This document shows positions 15,277 to 23,112 of a stretch of 30,519 nt of DNA, piece by piece (within the stretch, counting starts at the first letter, position 1; each line of letters begins with the position of its first letter). Source of the DNA: Phyllobacteriaceae bacterium (GTDB lineage Bacteria; Pseudomonadota; Alphaproteobacteria; Rhizobiales; Rhizobiaceae); NCBI GenBank assembly GCA_024645155.1, contig JAHEGF010000441.1, positions 1 to 30,519 on the forward strand. Reading direction: 5' to 3'. A program made the translations under genes and the position numbers. The notes beneath the pieces are model-generated. The model worked only from the letters and a program-made list of their open reading frames with translations. It did no database searches and was not told the origin of the DNA.

Positions 15277-16167
15277 ATGGCAATTGAAATTGGAAATGCA
15301 CCTTGCTCGTGGGGCGTCGAATTTGCTGATGATCCGCGCAATCCGCCATGGACGCGGGTTCTCGATGAGTGCGTTGCAGCCGGCTACAAGGGGATCGAAC
15401 TCGGCCCGGTCGGTTACATGCCCGAAGACGCAGCGGTGCTGCGCGATGCACTGGATGCGCGCGATCTGACACTCATCGGGGGTGTGGTATTCCGCGCATT
15501 TCATGACCCGGCGCAGTGGGACGACGTGCTGGACGGGGCGGTGCGGACATGCCGCGCCCTGGTGGCCCATGGCGCCAGGCACCTGGTGCTGATCGATTCC
15601 ATTTCGCCGCGGCGCGCACCGACCGCAGGCCGGGCTAGCGAGGCCGTGCAGATGGATCGTGCCGAGTGGACCGCATTTACGGACCGGATCAGGTCGGTTG
15701 CGCGGATGGGTACCGAAGAATACGGCTTGACGGTCGGTATCCATGCGCATGCCGCCGGTTTCATGGATTTCGAACCGGAGCTTGAACGCCTGCTCGAGGA
15801 GACCGACGACACAATCCTGAAAATTTGTTTTGACACCGGCCACCATTCCTATGCCGGTTTTGACCCCGTCGCCTTCATGAAGCGGCATATCGGCCGCATA
15901 TCCTACATGCACTTCAAGGATATCGACCCGGCGGTGAAGGCGCGCGCGATCGCCCGTCAGACCGGGTTCTACGACGCTTGCGCCCAGGGCATTTTCTGCA
16001 ATCTTGGCGATGGCGATGTGGATTTTCCGGCGGTTCGCGAGGTCCTCGCTGATGCCGGCTTCAACGGCTGGTGCACAGTTGAACAGGACTGTGACCCGGG
16101 CGGTGACACGTCGCCGGTTGCGGATGCGAAAGCAAACCGGAGCTATCTGAAATCAATCGGTTTTTAG
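15277..16167 (+). CDS. iolE: Inosose dehydratase (2-keto-myo-inositol dehydratase)
   Basis: IolE removes water from 2-keto-myo-inositol to give trihydroxycyclohexanedione, the IolD substrate. The 296-residue protein belongs to the xylose-isomerase-like TIM-barrel family. NAPCSWGVEF at the N-terminus is diagnostic for IolE. The metal-site segments VGIHAHAAG and CFDTGHHSYAG (D186, H189) and ISYMHFKDID near the C-terminus are present. ATG 15277 is used; the GTG directly before it would add one residue. It lies between two Gfo/Idh/MocA genes with gaps of 28 and 31 bp, so the three form an operon. The related rhizopine protein MocC is an alternative family member, but the match to IolE is better. 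Confidence 0.93.
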   Translation: MAIEIGNAPCSWGVEFADDPRNPPWTRVLDECVAAGYKGIELGPVGYMPEDAAVLRDALDARDLTLIGGVVFRAFHDPAQWDDVLDGAVRTCRALVAHGARHLVLIDSISPRRAPTAGRASEAVQMDRAEWTAFTDRIRSVARMGTEEYGLTVGIHAHAAGFMDFEPELERLLEETDDTILKICFDTGHHSYAGFDPVAFMKRHIGRISYMHFKDIDPAVKARAIARQTGFYDACAQGIFCNLGDGDVDFPAVREVLADAGFNGWCTVEQDCDPGGDTSPVADAKANRSYLKSIGF

Positions 16168-16198
16168 GTCCGCTTATGCGCGGACGGGAGATTTCGTC

Positions 16199-17356
16199 AT
16201 GGCACGGCTGAATTGGGGATTGGTTGGCGGCGGCAAGGGCAGCCAGATTGGTCCGGCGCATCGTCTTGGTGCGGGGCTCGACGGGCAGATTTCCATGGTT
16301 GCCGGCGCGCTTGATGCCGACAGCCAGCGCGGGCGGGACTTTGCAATGGAACTGGGGATCGAAGCGGATCGCGCCTATGGCACGTGGCAGGAGATGCTAT
16401 CCGGCGAAATGAAGCGCGACGATCGCATCGATCTGGTGACCGTTGCATCGCCCAATGCGACGCATTTCGAAATTTCCCGGGCCTTTCTGGAAAACGGTTT
16501 TCACGTGCTTTGTGAAAAGCCGATGACGATGACGGTTGGCGAGGCAGAGGAAATCGTCGGCGTCGCCGAAAAGTCGGGGTGCATTTGTGCAGTCAACTAC
16601 GGCTATTCGGGATATGCGCTTGTCCGCCACATGCGGGCAATGGTTGCGCGTGGCGACCTTGGGCGCATCCGGCTGATCAAGGCGGAATTCGCCCACGGGT
16701 TTCATGCTGATGCCGCCGATGCCGACAATCCGCGGGTCCGCTGGCGCTACGATCCTGCCCAGGCAGGCATATCCGCGCAGTTTGCCGATTGCGGCATCCA
16801 TGCGCTGCACATGGCGAGCTTCGTTTCGGGTCAGCAGCCTGAAAAACTTTCCGCCGATTTCGCATCAACCATTTCGAGCCGGACTCTTGAAGACGACGCC
16901 ATGGTCAACATCCGGATGGATGGCGGCGCCATTTGCAGGCTATGGACAAGCTCGGTTGCGATCGGGCGCATGCACGGCCTGAACATCCAGATATTCGGCG
17001 AGAAGGGAGGGCTGCGATGGGCCCAGGAATGGCCGAACCAGCTTTACTGGACGCCGCTTGGCGGACGTACCGAAGTCATCGAGCGTGGCGCTGCCGGCTT
17101 GTCACCGGAAGCAGACCGAGCATCGCGGGTAACGATCGGGCACGCCGAAGGCATGCCGCTGGCTTTTGCCAACATCTATCTCGATCTTGCCGAGGCGATC
17201 CGCGCGAAAAAGGAAAGCAGGCGACCCGATCCCGCCGCCTGTCACTATCCCGATGCCGTTGACGGATTGCGTTCGATGGCAGCGATTTTTGCCGCCGTCA
17301 GTTCGGCTGGCAATGACGGTACGTGGGTGGACGCCAGACCGCCGATAATGCGGTAA
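16199..17356 (+). CDS. Gfo/Idh/MocA-family oxidoreductase, IolY-like
   Basis: The 385-residue protein starts with GLVGGGKGSQIGPAHR, a variant glycine-rich loop of the longer subgroup of this superfamily. HVLCEKPMTMT carries the catalytic Lys at K107. The segments WRYDPAQAG, SFVSGQQPEKL, IFGEKGGLRWAQEWPN and IGHAEGMPLAFANIY are typical of the subgroup that includes rhizobial IolY-type enzymes, associated with scyllo-inositol use. ATG 16199 has CGGGAG about 8 nt upstream. It ends 12 bp from the convergent lacI stop, with no strong terminator between them. Its role as a scyllo-inositol dehydrogenase is inference from resemblance recalled, not computed. Confidence 0.86.
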   Translation: MARLNWGLVGGGKGSQIGPAHRLGAGLDGQISMVAGALDADSQRGRDFAMELGIEADRAYGTWQEMLSGEMKRDDRIDLVTVASPNATHFEISRAFLENGFHVLCEKPMTMTVGEAEEIVGVAEKSGCICAVNYGYSGYALVRHMRAMVARGDLGRIRLIKAEFAHGFHADAADADNPRVRWRYDPAQAGISAQFADCGIHALHMASFVSGQQPEKLSADFASTISSRTLEDDAMVNIRMDGGAICRLWTSSVAIGRMHGLNIQIFGEKGGLRWAQEWPNQLYWTPLGGRTEVIERGAAGLSPEADRASRVTIGHAEGMPLAFANIYLDLAEAIRAKKESRRPDPAACHYPDAVDGLRSMAAIFAAVSSAGNDGTWVDARPPIMR

Positions 17357-17368
17357 GCCCGGTCGCCA

Positions 17369-18367
17369 TCATGGCAGCGGTTTCAGCGTGCTGCGTTCAA
17401 TGACGGAACACGGAAAAATGCGCACTTCCAGCGCTCTTTCGGGTTCTTCGACAAGTGCGACGACCAACTCGATCGAGCTTTTGATGATGTCGCGGATCGG
17501 TTGGCGCACAGTGGTCAGGTCGTAGGCACTCCATTGCGACATGGCCATATCGTTGAAGCCGATAAATCCGATGTCGCCCGGAACCTCAAGGCCCGATTGC
17601 CGGGTCTCGTCCATTGCACCCATGCAGATGAGATCGTCGCCGCAAAACACCGCTTCGACCCGCTTTTCGGCGAGCAGGTCGCGCATGGCGTCGCGCCCTG
17701 CCTGGTATCCGTAGGCGCTTGCATAGCGGATGTCTGACGGCACAGTGCCGTGTTCGCCGAGATATTCGAGGAACCCGATCGCGCGGTCCTGCGTCGATGT
17801 CGCAAATTCCGGACCGCCGAGGAAGGCGATGTCGCGGTAACCGTGGCGCAGAAGCGTTTCCGCCGCCATCCTGCCACAGGCCTGGTTGTCGATGCCCACG
17901 ACATGCACATCGGAGCCGGACTGGGCGCGACCAAAGGCGTGAACCACTGGCATATGCGCGTCCTTGAAGGCCTTGGCAAACAGGGGCGGCAGGGTTGAGG
18001 TAGCAACGATAACACCGTCGACGTTGTACTGGCGAAGCATTTGCACCGATTGTTCGGGATCGGTTTCATGGGTCAGGTTGACCAGAAGAGGGCGCAATCC
18101 GCGTTTTTGCAGCGCCTGAGTGTAGAGGTCGAAAACCTCGAGAAATATCGGGTTCTGAAAATTGTTGGCGATCAGACCGATCAGCTTTGTGCGGTTGGTG
18201 GCCAGGCTTCGGGCGATCAGACTGGGGCTGTAACCGAGCTCGCGCGCTGCTTTTTCAACCTTTTTACGGGTTTTGTCGGAAACACTGGCGCCGTCGGTAT
18301 AGGCGCGCGAAACGGCCGAGCGGGAAACGCCCGCCAAATTCGCCACGTCTTTCAGGGTTACTGCCAT
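17369..18367 (-). CDS. LacI/GalR-family transcriptional regulator, probable inositol-locus repressor
   Basis: The 332-residue protein has the LacI layout. A helix-turn-helix lies at residues 4-23 (LKDVANLAGVSRSAVSRAYT), a hinge helix with IARSLATNRT follows, and a periplasmic-binding-like ligand domain begins at KLIGLIANNFQNP. It lies inside the inositol region, divergent from the importer operon and convergent with the second oxidoreductase. Two identical palindromes of LacI type lie in the two divergent promoter regions, one before this gene, so it probably represses both regions and itself. Rhizobial inositol loci are often controlled by an RpiR-type IolR; that regulator is not seen here. 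The inducer is presumably an inositol or pathway intermediate. Confidence 0.92.
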   Translation of the reverse strand: MAVTLKDVANLAGVSRSAVSRAYTDGASVSDKTRKKVEKAARELGYSPSLIARSLATNRTKLIGLIANNFQNPIFLEVFDLYTQALQKRGLRPLLVNLTHETDPEQSVQMLRQYNVDGVIVATSTLPPLFAKAFKDAHMPVVHAFGRAQSGSDVHVVGIDNQACGRMAAETLLRHGYRDIAFLGGPEFATSTQDRAIGFLEYLGEHGTVPSDIRYASAYGYQAGRDAMRDLLAEKRVEAVFCGDDLICMGAMDETRQSGLEVPGDIGFIGFNDMAMSQWSAYDLTTVRQPIRDIIKSSIELVVALVEEPERALEVRIFPCSVIERSTLKPLP

Positions 18368-18439
18368 GACCCAATCACCATTATATCCAATCCCTCCGCC
18401 CGGTTTGGTACGTTTTTCCGGCCTGCGTTTCCTGTGCGA

Positions 18440-18468
18440 ATATTAGAATTACACACAAAAATTTGCAA
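18440..18468 (-). promoter_or_regulatory. Predicted lacI promoter
   Basis: On the - strand TTGCAA (18463-18468) is followed by 17 bp and TAATAT (complement of 18440-18445). The -35 is a half-site of the palindrome, the same arrangement as the iolD promoter, which implies autorepression. No equally clear rightward promoter for the importer operon could be picked. Confidence 0.6.
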
Positions 18469-18478
18469 CCGGTTGCAA
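18463..18478. promoter_or_regulatory. LacI-family operator, copy 2 (lacI / importer divergent region)
   Basis: TTGCAACCGGTTGCAA is identical to copy 1 at 14071-14086. It lies 95 bp from the lacI start and 100 bp from the start of the binding-protein gene, in the 211-bp divergent gap. The two copies are about 4.4 kb apart, so looping between them is possible. Confidence 0.87.
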
Positions 18479-18578
18479 AAATACTTCGAATGTGATTGAG
18501 TCCGGTACCGGCAGGATGTCATTTCCGAACCTGCTGACGAATGCCCAGTTGAAAAGTTGAAAACCCCGGGAGGAAGGT

Positions 18579-19532
18579 ATGAAGCGCGTTTTACATAAGA
18601 TGATTGGCGCAACAATGGGCGCCATAATTGCGGTGGCCGGTGTTGGCGGCACAGCTCTTGCCGACGGCGAGAAAATAATTCTGGTGAGTCACGCGCCGGA
18701 TTCGGATTCGTGGTGGAATACCATCAAGAACGCGATGGCGCTGGCAGGCAAACAGGTTGGAGCCGATGTTGAATATCGCAACCCGCCAACGGGCGATATC
18801 GGTGACATGGCGCGGATTATCGAACAGGCTTCCGCGTCGAATCCCGATGGCATCATCACGACGCTCGCTGATCCCGATGTGCTGAGCGGTCCGATCAAGG
18901 ATGCGGTTGCCAAGGGAATTCCCGTCATCATCATCAATTCAGGCACGCCGGAACAGGCCGCCGAAGTTGGCGCGCTGATGTATGTCGGCCAGCCGGAATA
19001 TGATGCGGGCCTGGCTGCAGGCCAGCGGGCGAAACGCGACGGCGTCGGTTCGTTCCTGTGCGTCAATCATGTGGTTTCCAACCCGGTTGTCGGTGAACGC
19101 TGCCGCGGATTTGCCGACGGGCTGGGCGTCGAGCTTGGCAGCTCAATGATCGATTCCGGGCAGGATCCCGCTGAAATCAAGAACAAGGTCAAGGCCTATC
19201 TTTCAGCCAATCCGGGTACCGAGGCGATTCTGACGCTCGGGCCGACGTCAGCGGACCCGACGATCGAGGCGCTCAAGGAAAACGGCATGGCGGGCCAGAT
19301 CTATTTTGGCACGTTCGACCTCGGTACCGAGATCGTCAAGGCCATCAAGGACGGCACCATCAAGTGGGGAATCGACCAGCAGCCATTCCTGCAGGCCTAT
19401 TTGCCGGTAATCGTGATCGCCAACTATAAGCGCTATGGCGTGCTGCCCGGTAACAACATCAATTCCGGTCCAGGCTTCGTAACCAAGGATGCGCTCGCCA
19501 AGGTCGAGGAATTCGCCGGCGAATACCGCTAG
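18579..19532 (+). CDS. Periplasmic sugar/inositol-binding protein of ABC importer
   Basis: The 317-residue protein belongs to the periplasmic binding protein type 1 (RbsB-like) group that feeds CUT2-type importers. A signal peptide spans residues 1-28 and ends ALA|D. The mature part shows the usual alternating domain pattern (KIILVSHAPDSDSWWNTIK, DGIITTLADPDVLSGPIKDAVAKGIPVIIINSG, ILTLGPTSADPTIEAL, WGIDQQPFLQAYLPV). The Trp pair after SHAPDSDS may stack on the ligand. An excellent ribosome site, GGAGGAAGG, precedes ATG 18579. It is the first gene of the importer operon, downstream of operator copy 2. The iol context points to inositol as ligand, but FrcB-like sugar specificity cannot be excluded. 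Confidence 0.92.
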   Translation: MKRVLHKMIGATMGAIIAVAGVGGTALADGEKIILVSHAPDSDSWWNTIKNAMALAGKQVGADVEYRNPPTGDIGDMARIIEQASASNPDGIITTLADPDVLSGPIKDAVAKGIPVIIINSGTPEQAAEVGALMYVGQPEYDAGLAAGQRAKRDGVGSFLCVNHVVSNPVVGERCRGFADGLGVELGSSMIDSGQDPAEIKNKVKAYLSANPGTEAILTLGPTSADPTIEALKENGMAGQIYFGTFDLGTEIVKAIKDGTIKWGIDQQPFLQAYLPVIVIANYKRYGVLPGNNINSGPGFVTKDALAKVEEFAGEYR

Positions 19533-19540
19533 CAAAATTG

Positions 19541-19604
19541 GCACCCGGCCATTTTGGCCGGGCGCCGAACCTCAAGACCGGCTGGTCCAATCCGGACCGG
19601 TCTT
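19541..19604 (+). terminator. Two hairpins between binding-protein and permease genes
   Basis: Directly after the binding-protein stop, 19541-19565 forms a GC-rich stem of 10 positions with one mismatch (CCCGGCC/GGCCGGG core, loop ATTTT). A second stem, AAGACCGG/CCGGTCTT, spans 19574-19604. No long T run follows, so these probably act as a partial terminator or 3'-end stabiliser that keeps binding protein in excess over the membrane parts. Confidence 0.6.
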
Positions 19605-19659
19605 CTGTCTTAGCGCAATTGCAGCGTAGTCCGGCCGGTCGGCCGGTGGAGGGAGCGAC

Positions 19660-20784
19660 ATGTCCGAAGTTGTATCCAAGACGCCCGAAAAGGATGAGCG
19701 GGTCAAGGAGATTTCCAGGTTTCGCAAGGCGATGATCCGACCGGAACTCGGTTCGATTTGCGGGACTATCCTGGTCTTTGTTTTCTTTTTGCTGGTTGCC
19801 CGCGATTCCGGGATGTTTTCGGCTGAAGGGGTGATGAACTGGGGTATCGTGTCGGCGCAATTTGCGATCATCGCGGTTGGCGCCTGCCTCTTGATGATCG
19901 CCGGTGAATTCGACCTGTCGGTCGGTTCGATGATCGGATTTTCGGGTATCGTGATCGCGCTGATGTCGGTGACGCTCGGTTTCCCCATGTGGGTCGCAAT
20001 CATCACCGCTTTCGCCGTCGCCCTGGCCATCGGATTCCTGAACGGTTACCTGGTGATCCGGACGGGCCTGCCATCCTTCATCGTCACCCTGGCATTTCTC
20101 TATATTTTGCGGGGGCTGACAATTTTTGCGGCGATAGCCACCACCAACAAGACGATCATCGGTGGTGTGCGCGACGCGGCACAAGGCGACTGGCTTGCGC
20201 CGGTTTTTGGCGGCAAGATATTCTACGGCCTGTTTGTCTGGCTTGCGGATCTCGGCGTGATCGGAAAATTCGTCGCCGGCAACCGTGCCGGGCAGCCGGT
20301 GGTTGACGGCATTCCGATGCTAATCGTGTGGGCCGCGATACTGATCGTCTTTGCCCACATCCTTCTGACACGCACCCAGTTTGGCAACTGGATATTTGCC
20401 TCGGGCGGCAATGCCCTGGCGGCGAGCTATTCCGGTGTTCCGGTCAATCGCGTCAAGATCCTGATGTTCATGTTCACTGCGTTTTGCGCGACCGTGTTTG
20501 CGACCTGCCAGGTCATGGAATTCGGCTCGGCGGCGGCCGATCGCGGGCTTTTGAAGGAGTTTGAAGCGATCATTTCGGTGGTCATAGGCGGCGCATTGCT
20601 GACCGGCGGCTACGGCTCGGTGATCGGGGCCGCGCTCGGTGCGCTGATATTCGGTGTTGTTCAACAGGGCCTGTTCTTTGCCAATGTCGAAAGTTCGCTA
20701 TTCAGGGTGTTCCTGGGCGGAATCCTTCTGCTTGCGGTTATCCTGAACACCTATATCCGACGCATCATTACAGGGGAGCGTTAA
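19660..20784 (+). CDS. ABC importer permease (CUT2/RbsC family)
   Basis: This 374-residue integral membrane protein has about ten predicted helices. Conserved segments of the family are visible: LLMIAGEFDLSVGSMIGFSGI, LNGYLVIRTGLPSFIVTLAFLYILRGLT, and near the C-terminus EFEAIISVVIGGALLTGGYGSVIGAALGALIF. It is longer than many RbsC proteins because of a cytosolic N-terminal stretch and an extra loop around residues 160-220. A homodimer would form the channel with the ATPase encoded next. GGAGGGAG lies just before ATG 19660. The ATPase gene begins 1 bp after its stop codon. Confidence 0.93.
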   Translation: MSEVVSKTPEKDERVKEISRFRKAMIRPELGSICGTILVFVFFLLVARDSGMFSAEGVMNWGIVSAQFAIIAVGACLLMIAGEFDLSVGSMIGFSGIVIALMSVTLGFPMWVAIITAFAVALAIGFLNGYLVIRTGLPSFIVTLAFLYILRGLTIFAAIATTNKTIIGGVRDAAQGDWLAPVFGGKIFYGLFVWLADLGVIGKFVAGNRAGQPVVDGIPMLIVWAAILIVFAHILLTRTQFGNWIFASGGNALAASYSGVPVNRVKILMFMFTAFCATVFATCQVMEFGSAAADRGLLKEFEAIISVVIGGALLTGGYGSVIGAALGALIFGVVQQGLFFANVESSLFRVFLGGILLLAVILNTYIRRIITGER

Positions 20785-20785
20785 G

Positions 20786-21565
20786 ATGAGCGATCCACTC
20801 ATTGAACTCCGTGATATCGAAAAACACTTCGGTTCGGTCATCGCACTTGCCGGTGTCTCCCTGACAGTTTTCCCCGGCGAATGCCACTGTCTTCTCGGCG
20901 ACAACGGGGCCGGGAAATCGACCTTCATCAAGACCATGTCGGGGGTGCACAAGCCCACCAAGGGCACGATCCACATGGGTGGCAAGGAGGTCAATTTTAC
21001 AAGTGCCCGTGATGCCATTGAAGCCGGTATTGCGACCGTTTACCAGGATCTCGCGATGATCCCGCTGATGTCGGTGACACGCAATTTCTGGATGGGGCGG
21101 GAACCGAAGAAGAAGGTCGGCCCGTTCAGCTTCATGGATTTCGACAAGGCAAATTCGGTGACCATGGAAGAAATGGCGCGCATGGGTATAAACTTGCGTG
21201 AACCGGATCAGGCTGTCGGCACATTGTCGGGTGGCGAACGGCAGACCGTGGCGATTGCCCGGGCGGTGCATTTCGGCGCGAAGGTCCTTATCCTCGACGA
21301 ACCGACATCGGCACTTGGCGTGCGGCAGACATCAAATGTTCTGGCAACGATCGACAAAGTGCGCAAGAAAGGTATCGGCGTCGTGTTCATTTCACATAAT
21401 GTGCGCCATGCCATGGCTGTCGGAGACCGCTTTACCGTGCTCAATCGCGGCCAGACACTGGGCACTGCCAAGCGTGGCGAAATATCACCGGAAGAGTTGC
21501 AGGAACTGATGGCTGGCGGTCAGGAACTGGCAGAACTGGAAGGCTCGCTCGGCGGTACGGTATGA
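20786..21565 (+). CDS. ABC importer ATPase, single-domain (half-size) CUT2 type
   Basis: This 259-residue ATP-binding subunit has one complete ABC domain. Walker A is GDNGAGKS at 38-45, the Q-loop lies in TVYQDLAM, the signature is LSGGE at 147-151, and Walker B ends in DEP at 171-173. The switch His is in VVFISHNV. Classical CUT2 ATPases (RbsA, MglA) fuse two such domains into about 500 residues. This one is half-size and must work as a homodimer, as in FrcA-type systems. The order binding protein, permease, ATPase is also the frcBCA order. It lies 1 bp after the permease and 29 bp before iolB. Confidence 0.94.
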   Translation: MSDPLIELRDIEKHFGSVIALAGVSLTVFPGECHCLLGDNGAGKSTFIKTMSGVHKPTKGTIHMGGKEVNFTSARDAIEAGIATVYQDLAMIPLMSVTRNFWMGREPKKKVGPFSFMDFDKANSVTMEEMARMGINLREPDQAVGTLSGGERQTVAIARAVHFGAKVLILDEPTSALGVRQTSNVLATIDKVRKKGIGVVFISHNVRHAMAVGDRFTVLNRGQTLGTAKRGEISPEELQELMAGGQELAELEGSLGGTV

Positions 21566-21594
21566 TGCCGGGAAATTTGGGGTAGTATCCGGAC

Positions 21595-22395
21595 ATGACA
21601 TCACCATTGTTGGTCAAACCATCTGCAACCGGCGGTCTGGTTACCGATATCACGCCGGAAAGCGCCGGCTGGTCCCATGTGGGCTTCAAGGTCTACCGGC
21701 TGAATACCGGCGAAAGTGCGTCGGGCGCTTCCGATGACCGCGAATTCTGCCTCGTGTGGCTGACGGGAACCGGGGCGGCAAGCGTGGACGGAAATGACTT
21801 CGGGATGATGGGCGGGCGGACGTCCGTATTCGAAGGCGAGCCTTCGGCTCTTTATGTCCCGGCCGGAAGCGGCTGGACGGTAACCGCTGAAAGCGACCTT
21901 GAGCTTGCGGTCTGTTCTGCGCCAGGTGCGGGAAAAAGCGGCGCGGCGCGGGCAATCAGGGCATCGGACCTGTCGAAGGAGACCCGAGGCGCGGGAACCA
22001 ACACCCGCTATGTGACCAATATCCTGCCGGAGGACCAGCCTGCCGATTCCCTGCTGGTTGTCGAGGTCATCACACCGGGCGGTCATACCTCATCCTATCC
22101 GCCGCACAAGCACGACGTTGACAACCTGCCGCATGAATCGCTGCTCGAGGAAACCTATTACCATCGTCTCAACCCCGCACAGGGTTTTGCCTTTCAGCGG
22201 GTCTATACCGATGACCGCACACTCGACGAGGCGATGGCCATCGAAGACGGCGATGTTGTCCTGGTGCCGAAAGGCTATCACCCCTGTGCCGCCTGTCATG
22301 GCTATGATCTCTATTATCTGAATGTCATGGCCGGGCCGAAGCGGACATGGAAGTTCCACAATGCCAGGGAGCACGAGTGGTTGTTCGCCGGATAG
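21595..22395 (+). CDS. iolB: 5-deoxy-glucuronate isomerase
   Basis: IolB converts 5-deoxy-D-glucuronate into 5-dehydro-2-deoxy-D-gluconate. The 266-residue protein is the canonical form. It has SSYPPHKHD with H171 and H173, ESLLEETYYH with E186 as likely ligand, QGFAFQRVYTDDR, KGYHPC with H229, and YYLNVMAGP followed by RTWKFHN. It is the last gene of the importer operon, 29 bp after the ATPase, and so is separated from the other iol enzymes. It coexists with the divergent IolB-family protein at 10240-11082. The start is the ATG at 21595, with GGGGTAG about 9-10 nt upstream, a moderate ribosome site. Confidence 0.95.
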   Translation: MTSPLLVKPSATGGLVTDITPESAGWSHVGFKVYRLNTGESASGASDDREFCLVWLTGTGAASVDGNDFGMMGGRTSVFEGEPSALYVPAGSGWTVTAESDLELAVCSAPGAGKSGAARAIRASDLSKETRGAGTNTRYVTNILPEDQPADSLLVVEVITPGGHTSSYPPHKHDVDNLPHESLLEETYYHRLNPAQGFAFQRVYTDDRTLDEAMAIEDGDVVLVPKGYHPCAACHGYDLYYLNVMAGPKRTWKFHNAREHEWLFAG

Positions 22396-22532
22396 GCCGT
22401 GAGCAAACCTCCTTGCAGCGTTATCAGGGCGCAAGCTGCCGGTTTGTGCTTGTTTGATCCATCGCAAAGTACGAATGCGGCTTCCACCTATTATACCGCC
22501 AACAGCATAATGAGGTGCGACAGGAGGGTACC

Positions 22533-22943
22533 ATGTATAAGTCCATCGTAGTTCCAATCGATCTGGCTCACGGCGAACGGGCCAAACCGATGATAGAAGC
22601 GGCAAAAAAGCTTGCCGACAAGGGTTCCAAACTCGTTTTGGTCAATGTCGTCGAAGACATACCGGCCTACGTGGCAGCGGAACTTCCCGGCGGCGTGATC
22701 GAGCAGTCGCGGAAATCGGCGGAAACGAAGCTCAAGGCGCTCGGCAAGGAGGCCGGGGTTCATGCCGATGTCGAAGTGCGCAACGGTCAGTCCGCCGCGG
22801 CCATTCTGGCCGCTGCCGAGGAGAGAAATGCCGACTTGATCGTGATCGCCTCGCACCGTCCCGGTTGGGGAGATTTCCTGATCGGTTCGACAGCTGCGCG
22901 CGTCGTGCGCCACGCCAAGTGTTCGGTTCACGTCATTCGCTGA
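22533..22943 (+). CDS. Universal stress protein, UspA family
   Basis: The 136-residue protein has one Usp domain. It opens with YKSIVVPIDLAHGERAKP, where the Asp after the first strand is the usual nucleotide contact. It ends with IVIASHRPGWGDFLIGSTAARVVRHAKCSVHVIR; the GDFLIGST segment is a close form of the G-x9-G-S/T ATP-binding motif. ATG 22533 is chosen because GGAGGG precedes it. The 137-bp gap after iolB makes it a separate unit, and nothing ties it to inositol metabolism. Confidence 0.92.
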   Translation: MYKSIVVPIDLAHGERAKPMIEAAKKLADKGSKLVLVNVVEDIPAYVAAELPGGVIEQSRKSAETKLKALGKEAGVHADVEVRNGQSAAAILAAAEERNADLIVIASHRPGWGDFLIGSTAARVVRHAKCSVHVIR

Positions 22944-23003
22944 CGGCGACCGGCAATCCGGAAATCAGCATTGCCGGCCGCAATAGCGGCGGGCATCTTT
23001 TTG

Positions 23004-23072
23004 CCTTGCCGGGGCAAGGTTGCCATGCAATCTGACGGGAAATCAAACTGGCCTTGTGGCCAGGCGATTCCC
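23004..23072. repeat. Two hairpin-forming inverted repeats after the usp gene
   Basis: CCTTGCC/GGCAAGG with a 2-nt loop lies at 23004-23019. A longer interrupted stem lies at 23036-23072, pairing CGGGAAATC with GATTCCCG around CTGGCC/GGCCAG with loop TTGT. They fill the gap before the MFS gene. They may end usp transcription, but neither is followed by a T run. Confidence 0.45.
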
Positions 23073-23112
23073 GGTTATGCGTCCGTAACCCAATCCGGCA
23101 GGTGATCCGCGC

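Noticed and set aside
15277..16167. Assigning iolE as rhizopine gene mocC and the cluster as a moc locus
   Set aside because: The NAPCSWGVEF start and the presence of iolB, iolC, iolD and iolJ fit inositol catabolism. No MocDEF-type Rieske oxygenase genes are present.
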